Positions 7,496 to 14,658 of a DNA stretch of 15,749 bases are shown here, piece after piece (the first letter of the stretch is position 1; each line of letters opens with the position of its first letter). Both the position numbers and the translations under genes were made by a program. The stretch is from positions 1 through 15,749 of the forward strand of contig JAJRTD010000180.1 of the NCBI GenBank assembly GCA_024278435.1. Reading direction: 5' to 3'. The notes under the pieces were generated by a model that had not been told where the DNA came from, ran no database searches, and was given only the letters and a program-made list of their open reading frames with translations. Source of the stretch: Gammaproteobacteria bacterium (GTDB taxonomy: Bacteria; Pseudomonadota; Gammaproteobacteria; SZUA-229).

Positions 7496-7983
7496 GATGC
7501 CTGGGATGTTATCTGCCAGTGAATGAGATGGTCGTAGATATCCTCGTTTTCAGTTGACTGGCGCAGTGTTTTGCAGAAGTTTTTGTTGTTAAACAGTGTT
7601 GCCAGGTAGGCCAGTATCTTGAGGTGCTCGTCAGTATAGTGTTCCGGTACTATGAGGGCAAAGATCAGGTCGGTGGGCTGGTCATCGGGGCTGTCGAAGT
7701 CAATGCCCTGGTCGAGCTTGAGAAAGGCGCCAATGGCATGGTCGGTAAGTCCGGTACGAGTGTGCGGCAGGGCAACGCCGTGTCCCATGCTGGTTGAGCC
7801 CAGTTTCTCTCTTTCGGTAAGCAACTGAAAAATTTTCAGTGCATCGATTTCTTCTGCGGCCGGCTGGTCCCGGCTGGCTTCTTTTGCGAGCTGTTCAGCA
7901 AGCATTTCAAGTGCACGTTTCTTGCTTTTTATCGCATGGTTGCTGATAACAGCATCCGGGCTGATTAAAGTATCAAGGTTCAT
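7492..7983 (-). CDS. ptsN: PTS IIA-like nitrogen-regulatory protein (EIIA-Ntr)
   Basis: EIIA-Ntr is the terminal phosphate acceptor of the nitrogen PTS and acts as a regulator, for example of potassium transport and envelope stress in enterics. The 163-residue length is normal. The active histidine is His74 in GHGVALPHTRTG, preceded by REKLGSTSMG as in the family. DLIFALIVPEHYTDEHLKIL is the conserved central segment. It follows hpf by 65 bp and overlaps hprK by four bases. Its phosphate donor is probably the HPr/EI pair encoded in the same cluster, since no separate NPr gene appears. Confidence 0.96.
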   Translation of the reverse strand: MNLDTLISPDAVISNHAIKSKKRALEMLAEQLAKEASRDQPAAEEIDALKIFQLLTEREKLGSTSMGHGVALPHTRTGLTDHAIGAFLKLDQGIDFDSPDDQPTDLIFALIVPEHYTDEHLKILAYLATLFNNKNFCKTLRQSTENEDIYDHLIHWQITSQAS

Positions 7984-8048
7984 CTTGCTGCTATTGCCCT
8001 TTTATAAAAATAATCTGCTCGAATGCTGCCGGTCATCTGAATAGCGGT

Positions 8049-8384
8049 TTACTCAGCTTCTTCTTCCAGGCTGAAGTCGTTATTGTGTTTGTTGTGCAGG
8101 TGGTTGGTTATTTTTTCCTTGTGTTTTTTCACCTGGCGGTCGAGCTTGTCAACCAGGCCGTCGATGGCTGCGTACATATCATCTTCGGTACAGTTGGCGA
8201 AGATGTCATGGCCGCTCATGTGCACGGTGGCTTCTGCTTTGTGTCGAACATTTTCGACGGAGAGGATGACGTGTGTGTTACTGACTTTATCGAAATGGCG
8301 TTCCAGTTTGGCCATTTTTTCATTCACATAATTTCTTAATGAATCGGTGATTTCGATATGATGACCTGTCAGATTTATTTGCAT
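8049..8384 (-). CDS. hpf: Ribosome hibernation promoting factor (short HPF / YfiA family)
   Basis: HPF binds the 30S decoding region and promotes dimerisation of inactive ribosomes in stationary phase. The 111-residue product starts MQINLTGHHIEITDSLRNYV, contains KMAKLERHF, KAEATVHMSGHDIFA and DDMYAAIDGLVDKLDRQVKKHKEK, all typical of the family. It lacks the extra C-terminal domain of long HPF. The end is acidic (SLEEEAE) and slightly longer than E. coli HPF (95 residues). GGAG lies about 9 bases before the ATG, a clear ribosome site. It follows rpoN by 45 bp, a gap that carries a hairpin. This rpoN-hpf-ptsN order is the conserved gammaproteobacterial one. Confidence 0.96.
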   Translation of the reverse strand: MQINLTGHHIEITDSLRNYVNEKMAKLERHFDKVSNTHVILSVENVRHKAEATVHMSGHDIFANCTEDDMYAAIDGLVDKLDRQVKKHKEKITNHLHNKHNNDFSLEEEAE

Positions 8385-8408
8385 GGGTATTTCTCCACAG
8401 TTTATTAA

Positions 8409-8430
8409 GGAGTATTTAGTCGAATACTCC
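8409..8430 (-). other. Perfect hairpin between rpoN and hpf
   Basis: GGAGTATT (8409-8416) and AATACTCC (8423-8430) form an 8-bp perfect stem with a 6-base loop. On the transcript it begins with the last base of the rpoN TAG and is followed by UUAAUAAA, not a U-run. It therefore looks more like an mRNA processing or 3'-end protection element, or an inefficient terminator, than a classical terminator. It would let rpoN and hpf messages accumulate differently. That role is inference. Confidence 0.55.
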
Positions 8431-9917
8431 TAGGCTAAGCGCTTGCGCTCGTTTGAAGGTGGTATCAACATAGACTCTCTATATTTTGCCACAGTTCGAC
8501 GTGCAACATTAATACCTTCTTTAACTAAAAGAGAAGAAATTTTGTTGTCGCTCATCGGTTTTTTCGGGTTTTCGCTCTCAATCAGCTTTTTCACCATGGA
8601 ACGGATGGCTGTTGCCGAGCACTCGCCGCCATCGGCGGTGCTGACATGGCTGGAGAAGAAAAACTTGAATTCATAGACGCCACGCGGGGTATGCATAAAC
8701 TTGTTGGTGGTGACCCGAGATATGGTGGATTCATGCATTTCCAGTTCTTCGGCGATATCACGTAACACCATGGGTTTCATACCTTCATCACCGTAGTCCA
8801 GAAACAGCCGCTGGCGCTTGACGATGGCTTCGCCGACACGTTGCAGGGTTTCGCTGCGGCTTTGCAGGCTCTTCAGAAACCAGCGGGCTTCCTGCAGGCT
8901 GTTACGCAGGTAGCTGGTGTCCTTGCCGCGTCCGGCGTTTTTCAGGTGGTTTTCATAGATGTTGTTTATCTTTAACTTCGGTGCCGCTTCCGGATTCAGG
9001 CTGACATGCCACTGGCCGTTGATTTTGCGTACAAAAATATCCGGGATAACATACTGCGCGTTATTTTTTGAAATACTGGCGCCGGGTTTGGGGTTGAGTG
9101 CCTGGATAAAATGGATCAGCTGCTGCAGCTGTTCCTCGTTGCGCCGGATTTTTTTCTGTAAACGCACATAATCGTGGGCGCCCAGCAGGTCGAGGTGGTA
9201 TTTAATGATATTGCGCACATCGGACAGTTCCGGTGTGGCCGGATCAAATAATTCAAGCTGTAATAACAGGCACTCCCTTAGGTCGCGGGCGCCGATGCCG
9301 ACCGGATCAAAGCGCTGTATACGGTGTAATACGGCTTCTACCTCGTCCAGCTCGATATCCAGCTCATCCTTCAGCCCGTTGTAGATGTCTTCAACCGACT
9401 CAGTGAGGTAGCCATCGTCATTGATGGCATCAATAATGGCGATGGCGATAACATGGTCATTGTCAGAGAACTGCGAGTTCTGCAGTTGCCAGATCAGGTG
9501 CTCACTCAGGGTGTCGCCTTCAATGCTCTGGTTTTCCAGATAGTCATTACCTGAATCGCTGCTTTGCTGGTTGCTGGGAGCTGTGGCGGTGGTGATATCG
9601 TAGGTGTCCTCCCAGTTGGCATCAACCGCCAGTTCATCCGGCAGTTCCTGCTTGTTTTCCATATCGATATGCGGGTCTTCATTTTCCGCAGTGATTTCAG
9701 TGGCGGCCTCCTGCGCTTCGGTGGCGCTCCCGTCTCCGCCTTCCGGGGTGGCTTCGAAATTCTCCTCGTCGTGTTCCAGCATGGGGTTCTCTTCCAGTGC
9801 TTGCTGGATCTCGCTCTGTAATTCAAGCGTAGACAGCTGCAGCAGGCGGATAGCCTGCTGTAGCTGCGGTGTCATGGTGAGGTGCTGCCCTAGTTTTAGC
9901 TGAAGTGTAGGCTTCAT
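8430..9917 (-). CDS. rpoN: RNA polymerase sigma-54 factor
   Basis: RpoN directs RNA polymerase to -24/-12 promoters and needs AAA+ enhancer-binding activators. The 495 residues have the standard layout. Region I (about 1-50) is glutamine- and leucine-rich, with LKLGQHLTMTPQLQQAIRLL. An acidic region II spans about 50-130. The core-binding domain contains FDPVGIGARDLRECLLLQLE. The helix-turn-helix region holds LRDIAEELEMHESTISRVTT and YEFKFFFS. The RpoN box ARRTVAKYRE is intact at 472-481. The start is fixed by the conserved region I, although no strong ribosome site is seen. It lies 98 bp after lptB, where a weak hairpin occurs. Sigma-54 is co-encoded with EIIA-Ntr and the PTS genes, as in most gammaproteobacteria. 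Confidence 0.98.
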   Translation of the reverse strand: MKPTLQLKLGQHLTMTPQLQQAIRLLQLSTLELQSEIQQALEENPMLEHDEENFEATPEGGDGSATEAQEAATEITAENEDPHIDMENKQELPDELAVDANWEDTYDITTATAPSNQQSSDSGNDYLENQSIEGDTLSEHLIWQLQNSQFSDNDHVIAIAIIDAINDDGYLTESVEDIYNGLKDELDIELDEVEAVLHRIQRFDPVGIGARDLRECLLLQLELFDPATPELSDVRNIIKYHLDLLGAHDYVRLQKKIRRNEEQLQQLIHFIQALNPKPGASISKNNAQYVIPDIFVRKINGQWHVSLNPEAAPKLKINNIYENHLKNAGRGKDTSYLRNSLQEARWFLKSLQSRSETLQRVGEAIVKRQRLFLDYGDEGMKPMVLRDIAEELEMHESTISRVTTNKFMHTPRGVYEFKFFFSSHVSTADGGECSATAIRSMVKKLIESENPKKPMSDNKISSLLVKEGINVARRTVAKYRESMLIPPSNERKRLA

Positions 9918-9937
9918 GGTGTATCTGTAGACATATT

Positions 9938-9964
9938 CCCCGGTATAGCTGTGAAGCCGCGGGG
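9938..9964 (-). other. Imperfect hairpin in the lptB-rpoN gap
   Basis: CCCCG (9938-9942) pairs with CGGGG (9960-9964), and inside it GCT (9948-9950) pairs with AGC (9955-9957) around a GTGA loop. It lies about 20 bases before the rpoN start in the 98-bp gap after lptB. No U-run follows on the minus strand. It could influence rpoN translation or mRNA processing. The sequence alone gives weak support. Confidence 0.3.
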
Positions 9965-10015
9965 TCTGTGTCGGTTATATCTCCGTTACGTCAATTTTCT
10001 GCTTGTTAACCCTAT

Positions 10016-10741
10016 TTATAGACGAAAATCCCGGCCAAGATAGACTTCTCGTACTTCTTCATTGGAAAGAATGTCATCGGGCTGTCCCTGGGCAATGATT
10101 TTACCCCCGTTTAGAATATATGCCCGGTCACAGATTCCCAGGGTCTCACGTACATTATGGTCGGTAATAAGTACGCCAATATTGCGCTCGATCAAGTGTT
10201 TGACGATTTTCTGGATTTCAATAACCGAAATCGGATCGACGCCGGCAAAGGGTTCATCGAGCAGGATGAAAGCGGGTTCCGAGGCCAGTGCGCGGGCGAT
10301 TTCAACGCGCCGGCGTTCGCCACCGGATAGGCTCATACCCATGTTCCGGCGGATATGATCGATCTGCAGATCATCAATCAATGCATCCAGTTTTTCACGG
10401 CGCTGTGAACGATCAAGTTCTTTTCGGGTTTCAAGTACCGCAAGAATGTTATCTTCAACATTCAGTTTGCGGAATACCGAGGCCTCCTGTGGCAAATAAC
10501 CGATGCCGGCCTGGGCCCTGGCATGCATCGGCATCCGGGTAATATCCCTGTCTCCCAGTTGAATGTTGCCGCCGTCGACTTTTACCAGGCCGACAACCAT
10601 GTAGAAGCTGGTGGTTTTGCCGGCGCCATTGGGACCCAGCAGGCCAACCACTTCACTGCTGTTTACATTAAAGGAAACATCGTCGACCACGGTGCGTGAT
10701 TTATAGGTTTTTACCAGATGTTTTGCTTGCAGTGTTGCCAT
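10016..10741 (-). CDS. lptB: LPS export ABC transporter ATP-binding protein LptB
   Basis: LptB is the cytoplasmic ATPase that, with LptF/LptG/LptC, extracts LPS from the inner membrane and drives it along the Lpt bridge. The 241-residue protein has Walker [10 protein letters not shown] at 36-44, the Q-loop in [10 protein letters not shown] (Gln85), the ABC signature [15 protein letters not shown] from 138, Walker [13 protein letters not shown] (Glu163) and the switch histidine His195 in TDHNVRE. The sequence is strongly LptB-like along its whole length. Its ATG is two bases after the lptA stop, matching the usual lptCAB operon. lptF and lptG are not in the window, as is normal. Confidence 0.97.
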   Translation of the reverse strand: MATLQAKHLVKTYKSRTVVDDVSFNVNSSEVVGLLGPNGAGKTTSFYMVVGLVKVDGGNIQLGDRDITRMPMHARAQAGIGYLPQEASVFRKLNVEDNILAVLETRKELDRSQRREKLDALIDDLQIDHIRRNMGMSLSGGERRRVEIARALASEPAFILLDEPFAGVDPISVIEIQKIVKHLIERNIGVLITDHNVRETLGICDRAYILNGGKIIAQGQPDDILSNEEVREVYLGRDFRL

Positions 10742-10743
10742 AA

Positions 10744-11319
10744 TCAGGGGGCGGGTGCTTTTTTCGGTGTCAGGGTGATTTTTACCCGCTGGTTTTCGCC
10801 GGTTTCCAGGTCTGTGCCGGTATCACCGGCAATAATGATTTTTTTCTCAGTGTCGTAGATGATTTTCTGGCTGCTTACCATGTGGTCGGGTTGTTCCAGG
10901 CGGGCATTGATGGTCATAACCAGCTTGTTTTCACTGGCGGTATAAACCATGCGTTCACTTTCCGCCTGAATGGTTTCGCCCTTGTCCGTCACATGATTGT
11001 AATGGGCGGGTTTGCCGGTAACGGTAATGCGCTCGACTTCATCATTGCTTTGCTGCACGGTTACCCGGTCACCGGTTAGCACCAGTTTGCCCTGGGAAAT
11101 CCTGACATTACCGGTATAAACACTGTTGCCGGTTTCAATGTTCAGCTGCATCCTGTCTGCGTTGATGTAGATTTTTTCAGGCGCTTTTTCAGTTGCCTTT
11201 GCTGCCGGCGTACCGGCATGGGTGGCGGTTAGCGGTGCCAGCAGTAACAGGGCAAGTAACAGCATGTGTTTCCGGCTGTGCCTTGTACGGCAGTGTCGTT
11301 GTCTGAATGATCTAATCAT
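10744..11319 (-). CDS. lptA: Periplasmic LPS-transport bridge protein LptA
   Basis: LptA polymerises in the periplasm into a beta-jellyroll bridge that carries LPS from LptC to LptD. The 191-residue product has an Arg/His-rich n-region, a leucine-rich core and a probable signal-peptidase site after ATHA (residue 35). The mature part has the OstA-like pattern: [34 protein letters not shown], then alternating beta strands up to [16 protein letters not shown]. The ATG at 11317-11319 overlaps the lptC stop by eight bases. A second ATG at residue 19 would leave a signal peptide without its basic n-region, so I prefer the first. Position between lptC and lptB supports the call. Confidence 0.93.
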   Translation of the reverse strand: MIRSFRQRHCRTRHSRKHMLLLALLLLAPLTATHAGTPAAKATEKAPEKIYINADRMQLNIETGNSVYTGNVRISQGKLVLTGDRVTVQQSNDEVERITVTGKPAHYNHVTDKGETIQAESERMVYTASENKLVMTINARLEQPDHMVSSQKIIYDTEKKIIIAGDTGTDLETGENQRVKITLTPKKAPAP

Positions 11320-11866
11320 ACGGTAAATAATAACCGCTTACACTGGATGAAAGTTCCAGCTTTCCGGTGATGTTGTTAAAAATCATGCCGATCGATTCCA
11401 GGTGTGATTTTCCCTGGCGGATGCTGACCGGTGCTTTTGTCCGGGCAATCTGTGTTTTTGTGTGAATTAACAACTTCTGAGTACGAATAGTGACTGCAGG
11501 TTCAATATTTTGTTGTTGCATTAGCACGTTGTTTTTCAGTTGAATGGTTTCCTTCTGGTCATTGATCAGGGCGAAATCAGCGCTGATCTTCCATTCCTTG
11601 CCGGTCTGTAGCAGGTGGAATACCGGCTGTTTGACCTCGGTGATCACGGAGTCGTTATAACGCTGCATGTGCTGGCCATGCAGGCGATAATCGGGGGTGC
11701 CGCTGTCATTCATCGCGGTTATCTCAAAGTCGTTCATAAAAATTGTGACATAACGCTGTTCCGGTGGCTGCTGCAGCTGCTGTTTGGCATTGTAGCTTTC
11801 GGTGATGGACCACCATGCGATGATGGCGGCAATCAGAAAGGCGCTGAGACTGATGATCTGCTTCAT
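11312..11866 (-). CDS. lptC: LPS-transport inner-membrane protein LptC
   Basis: LptC is a bitopic inner-membrane protein that receives LPS from LptBFG and passes it to LptA. The 184 residues start with one membrane helix (about 5-22, SLSAFLIAAIIAWWS) followed by a periplasmic beta-jellyroll. The segments YVTIFMNDFEITAMNDSG and YRLHGQHMQRY are the usual LptC N-terminal strands. FNNITGKLELSSSVSGYY closes the fold. It lies 15 bp after kdsC and overlaps lptA. LptC is poorly conserved in sequence, so the call rests on topology, fold pattern and context together. Confidence 0.92.
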   Translation of the reverse strand: MKQIISLSAFLIAAIIAWWSITESYNAKQQLQQPPEQRYVTIFMNDFEITAMNDSGTPDYRLHGQHMQRYNDSVITEVKQPVFHLLQTGKEWKISADFALINDQKETIQLKNNVLMQQQNIEPAVTIRTQKLLIHTKTQIARTKAPVSIRQGKSHLESIGMIFNNITGKLELSSSVSGYYLPYD

Positions 11867-11881
11867 AACGCCGCTGTTTCT

Positions 11882-12421
11882 TTACGAGGCAGTACTGTCA
11901 TGCAGGTAGGAATGCAGCTTGTCATCCAGCAGGCCCTTGGCTTCAAGGATAAATTCACAGACATCGCGTACTGCGCCGCGGCCGCCGCTGCGGTCGGTAA
12001 TCCAGTGTGCATGTTTTTTTACAAACGGGTGTGCATTTTGTACGGCAATGGCAAAACCCAGTTGCGACATGATGGGCAGGTCGACCACGTCATCACCGAC
12101 ATAGGTAATTTCATCCTTGCTCAGGTTGACTTCTTTGAGCAGCATTTCAAAGGCCGGGGTTTTGTCGCGGTAACCCTGGTACAGCAGGTCGATGCCGAGG
12201 TCGTTCATGCGGTGCTTGACCAGGCTGGACTTGCGACCGGTAATAATGGCGACCTTGACACCGCATTCCTGCAGCATGCGCAGACCGTGGCCGTCAAAGG
12301 AGTTGAAAGCCTTGTATTCCTCGCCATTATTGTCGAAGAAAAGGCTGCCATCGGTCATTACGCCATCAATATCAAAGATGACCAGTTTTATGTTTCGTGC
12401 TTTATCTATTATGTCTTGCAT
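11882..12421 (-). CDS. kdsC: 3-deoxy-D-manno-octulosonate 8-phosphate phosphatase KdsC
   Basis: KdsC is the HAD-superfamily phosphatase that converts KDO-8-phosphate to KDO, the inner-core LPS sugar. The 179-residue product has HAD motif I FDIDGVMTDG with Asp17 and Asp19, motif II in AIITGRKS, the conserved lysine in YRDKTP (Lys87), and motif III YVGDDVVDLP with Asp110/111. There is no cap domain, consistent with the tetrameric C0 HAD family. The start is the ATG at 12419-12421, which begins MQDIIDKARNIKLVIFDIDG as in homologues. An upstream start at 12457 would translate part of the intergenic repeat and is unlikely. A 150-bp gap with inverted repeats separates it from kdsD, although the two genes act in one pathway. 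Confidence 0.96.
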   Translation of the reverse strand: MQDIIDKARNIKLVIFDIDGVMTDGSLFFDNNGEEYKAFNSFDGHGLRMLQECGVKVAIITGRKSSLVKHRMNDLGIDLLYQGYRDKTPAFEMLLKEVNLSKDEITYVGDDVVDLPIMSQLGFAIAVQNAHPFVKKHAHWITDRSGGRGAVRDVCEFILEAKGLLDDKLHSYLHDSTAS

Positions 12422-12429
12422 ATGTCGCT

Positions 12430-12553
12430 CAATGAAAAGTGAAAAACGAAAAATCAAAGATGAAAAGCAAAAAACGATAAGGGATGAAGGATGACATAGT
12501 GTTTGCAGTATATGTTTTCAGATTTTTCATTTTTCGTTTTTCACTTTTCATTG
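12430..12553. repeat. 25-bp inverted repeat of heptad-like A-rich units between kdsD and kdsC
   Basis: Bases 12430-12454 are perfectly complementary to 12529-12553. The arms start CAATGAAAAGTG and are built from 7-base units: reading right from 12433, TGAAAAG, TGAAAAA, CGAAAAA, TCAAAGA, TGAAAAG, CAAAAAA and CGATAAG. The other arm, read on the minus strand, shows TGAAAAG, TGAAAAA, CGAAAAA, TGAAAAA. Similarity decays inward towards a centre of about 70 bp. No target-site duplication or coding sequence is apparent. In the kdsD-kdsC transcript it would fold into a long A-U stem. A non-autonomous mobile or expanding repeat, or an RNA structural element, are the candidate explanations. Confidence 0.7.
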
Positions 12554-12571
12554 CATCGTTGTAAACGATGC
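12553..12571 (-). other. 8-bp-stem hairpin just after the kdsD stop codon
   Basis: GCATCGTT (12553-12560) pairs perfectly with AACGATGC (12564-12571) around a three-base loop, and it abuts the kdsD TAA at 12572-12574. On the minus strand the following bases are AAUGAAAAG, without a U-run, so it is not a standard intrinsic terminator. It touches the outer end of the adjacent 25-bp inverted repeat, so the two may be parts of one element. Confidence 0.55.
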
Positions 12572-13552
12572 TTAGACGATGCCCGCGCGTAAAATATCGT
12601 GCATATTAAAAGCGCCAACCAGCCGGTTGTTTTCATCCACCACCAGCAGGCCGTTAATGCCGTGGTCGTCCATCATTTTTACCACGGTTGCCGCCAGTTC
12701 GTCAGGCCGGGTGGTGCGGCAGTTTTTTGTCATTACTTCGCCGATGCTGGCGCTGTGTACGTTAATGTTTTTATCCAGTGAGCGGCGCAGGTCGCCATCG
12801 GTATAGACGCCGAGGACGGTGCCCTGTGCATCGGTAATGGCGGTCATGCCCAGTCCTTTTTTGCTCATTTCCAGCAGGGCTTCGGCAACGGTGGCGGTTT
12901 CCGGTACCCTGGGTATGCGTTTATCCTTATGCATGATGTCGGACACATGCAGCAGCAGGCGCCGGCCCAGGCTGCCGCCGGGGTGGGACAGGGCAAAATC
13001 TTCCGCGGTGAAGCCGCGGGCCTGCAGCAGGGCCACCGCCAGCGCATCACCCATCACCAGGGCAACGGTAGTACTGGAAGTCGGTGCCAGGTCGTGCGGG
13101 CAGGCCTCCTTGCTGACACTGACGTCCAGGTTAATATCGGCCTGGGTCGCCAGCGTTGAATTTTTGTCCCCGGTCATGCTGATCAGCGGCACGTTAAAGC
13201 GTTTCAGAATGGGAATAATGGTGGTGATTTCAGCGGTATTGCCGGAATTGGACAGTGCGATTACCACGTCCCGCCTTGTAATCATGCCGAGGTCGCCATG
13301 GCTGGCCTCACCGGGGTGGACGAAAAAGGCCGGGCTGCCGGTACTGGCAAGGGTGGCGGCAATTTTACCGCCGATATGGCCGGATTTTCCCATGCCGGTA
13401 ACCACAATGCGGCCCTTGCAGGCGAGTAATAATTCACAGGCGCGGTTAAAGTTCTGGTCGATACGGCTCAGCAGGGCCTGAATTTCAGCCAGTTCGGTGG
13501 CAATCACTTCGCGTCCGAGTTTTTCGAAATCAGTTTTACTGGTTGCTGGCAT
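12572..13552 (-). CDS. kdsD: D-arabinose 5-phosphate isomerase KdsD (SIS + two CBS domains)
   Basis: KdsD converts ribulose 5-phosphate to arabinose 5-phosphate, the first step of KDO synthesis. The 326 residues comprise a SIS sugar-isomerase domain (about 35-185) and a pair of CBS domains (about 205-326). The conserved residues align with the catalytic set known from E. coli KdsD: Lys56 in VTGMGKSGHIG, Glu108 in SNSGNTAEIT, Glu149 in SKEACPHDLAPTSSTT, and His190 in EDFALSHPGG. PGEASHGDLGM is also present. An AGG sits about six bases before the ATG. It follows the exchanger gene by 27 bp. A hairpin and a repeat separate it from kdsC. Confidence 0.97.
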   Translation of the reverse strand: MPATSKTDFEKLGREVIATELAEIQALLSRIDQNFNRACELLLACKGRIVVTGMGKSGHIGGKIAATLASTGSPAFFVHPGEASHGDLGMITRRDVVIALSNSGNTAEITTIIPILKRFNVPLISMTGDKNSTLATQADINLDVSVSKEACPHDLAPTSSTTVALVMGDALAVALLQARGFTAEDFALSHPGGSLGRRLLLHVSDIMHKDKRIPRVPETATVAEALLEMSKKGLGMTAITDAQGTVLGVYTDGDLRRSLDKNINVHSASIGEVMTKNCRTTRPDELAATVVKMMDDHGINGLLVVDENNRLVGAFNMHDILRAGIV

Positions 13553-13579
13553 TAAACCTGTCCGTTGTTTTTGTGGCGA

Positions 13580-14545
13580 CTAGACTGCGGTAAAAAATAA
13601 CAGTATTTGGTAGGCAATGAAAGCGATTAATAGCATGCTGCCTTCGAGCCGGTTAATACGGCCTGCACCGCGGAAGCCGTAAGCCATAATAAATAACATG
13701 ATTGTGAGGGCAATAACAACGGGCATGTCGCGTTCAAGCACACCTTCCGCCAGCTGAGAGGGGGCGATCAGTCCCGGAATGGCGAGCACTCCCAGGGTGT
13801 TGAACAGGTTGGAGCCGACCACATTGCCAATGGCGATATCGTGTTCGTTTTTAAGTGCACCAGTGATGGAGGCGGCCATTTCGGGCAGGCTGGTGCCGAT
13901 GGCGATAATGGTGAGGCCGATAACCAGTTCGCTGACACCGAATTCCATGGCCAGGTTCACCGCGCCCCAGACCAGAACCTTTGAGCTGATCGTTAGCAGT
14001 ACCAGTCCGGCAATCAGCCAGAACAGCGCGTGTGAGGTAGACATCGCTGCCGGTAACTCCTCAATATACTCCTCGATGAGAGCATCGTTCGACTGGTTAC
14101 GCAGCCCCTGGCGCAGTATCCACCACATCAGCAGGCACAGCAGGCTGATTAGAATAAAGCCATCCAGCCGGCCAAGTGTCATGTCGCGCATCAGGGCAAC
14201 AGCCATCAGCGTTACCAGTAGCAGAATCGGCAGTTCTTTTTTAATAATGCGGGAATGTACGTCCAGCGGTGATATCAGCGCGGCAATGCCCAGAACCAGC
14301 GTAATATTGGTAATATTGGAACCCAGGGCGTTGCCGATAGCCATGGCCGGGCTGCCGTCATAGGCGGCAAAGCCGGCGACCATCATTTCCGGGGCCGATG
14401 TGCCGAAACCGACAATGGTCAGGCCAATGATTAATGGCGGTACATCAAAGTTGCGGGCGGTTGCCGCAGCACCGATAATAAAACGGTCCGCACTCCAGAT
14501 GAGTAGAATAAAACCGGCAAGAATAGCAGTACAGTCTAAAAGCAT
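13580..14545 (-). CDS. yrbG: Calcium/sodium antiporter family membrane protein (YrbG-like)
   Basis: This is a CaCA-superfamily cation exchanger of the potassium-independent Na+/Ca2+ type, in the inner membrane. From the ATG at 14543-14545 the product has 321 residues and about ten hydrophobic segments in two inverted halves. Each half carries an alpha repeat: GFGTSAPEMM with Glu53 plus GNALGSNITN, and AIGTSLPEMA with Glu222 plus GNVVGSNLFN. These acidic residues coordinate the cations in this family. A hydrophilic loop near the middle (NDALIEEYIEELP) separates the halves. Homologues begin MLL, which supports this ATG over the in-frame TTG at 14572. The predicted promoter start near 14580 also fits this ATG better. 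It is the first gene of the kds-lpt-rpoN-pts cluster, as in E. coli. The transported ion is inferred. Confidence 0.93.
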   Translation of the reverse strand: MLLDCTAILAGFILLIWSADRFIIGAAATARNFDVPPLIIGLTIVGFGTSAPEMMVAGFAAYDGSPAMAIGNALGSNITNITLVLGIAALISPLDVHSRIIKKELPILLLVTLMAVALMRDMTLGRLDGFILISLLCLLMWWILRQGLRNQSNDALIEEYIEELPAAMSTSHALFWLIAGLVLLTISSKVLVWGAVNLAMEFGVSELVIGLTIIAIGTSLPEMAASITGALKNEHDIAIGNVVGSNLFNTLGVLAIPGLIAPSQLAEGVLERDMPVVIALTIMLFIMAYGFRGAGRINRLEGSMLLIAFIAYQILLFFTAV

Positions 14546-14586
14546 GGAGTCGGGTGTAAATGATGTTATCAATTTATCGAGAGCGA

Positions 14587-14615
14587 AGAATACGCTATGT
14601 CAGTAGAATCGCCAA
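14587..14615 (-). promoter_or_regulatory. Candidate sigma-70 promoter of the yrbG-kds-lpt-rpoN cluster
   Basis: On the minus strand TTGGCG (14610-14615) and TATTCT (14587-14592) are separated by exactly 17 bp. Each matches its consensus at four of six positions, including the key TTG and the first and last bases of the -10. Transcription would begin near 14580 and leave a leader of about 35 bases before the ATG at 14545. It lies in the divergent gap between yrbG and the DUF72-like gene. Confidence 0.45.
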
Positions 14616-14658
14616 CAATCCTTTTGAAATATAAAGCAGGGAAATACAGGAATTTACA

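Noticed and set aside
9966..9994. TTGACG on the minus strand as -35 of an rpoN promoter
   Set aside because: At 16-18 bp spacing there is no acceptable -10. The nearby TATAAC is only eight bases away.
11615..12442. Long plus-strand open frame (275 codons) opposite lptC and kdsC
   Set aside because: It lies antisense to two well-supported genes with intact motifs, has no recognisable domain, and its borders ignore the operon structure. It is a reading-frame shadow.
12422..12457. Upstream start extending kdsC by 12 residues
   Set aside because: The extension is translated from the intergenic inverted repeat, and homologues start near MQDI. The ATG at 12421 is more plausible.
12819..13481. Plus-strand open frame of 220 codons opposite kdsD
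   Set aside because: Antisense to kdsD, whose SIS and CBS domains are complete. The product is low-complexity and resembles no family.
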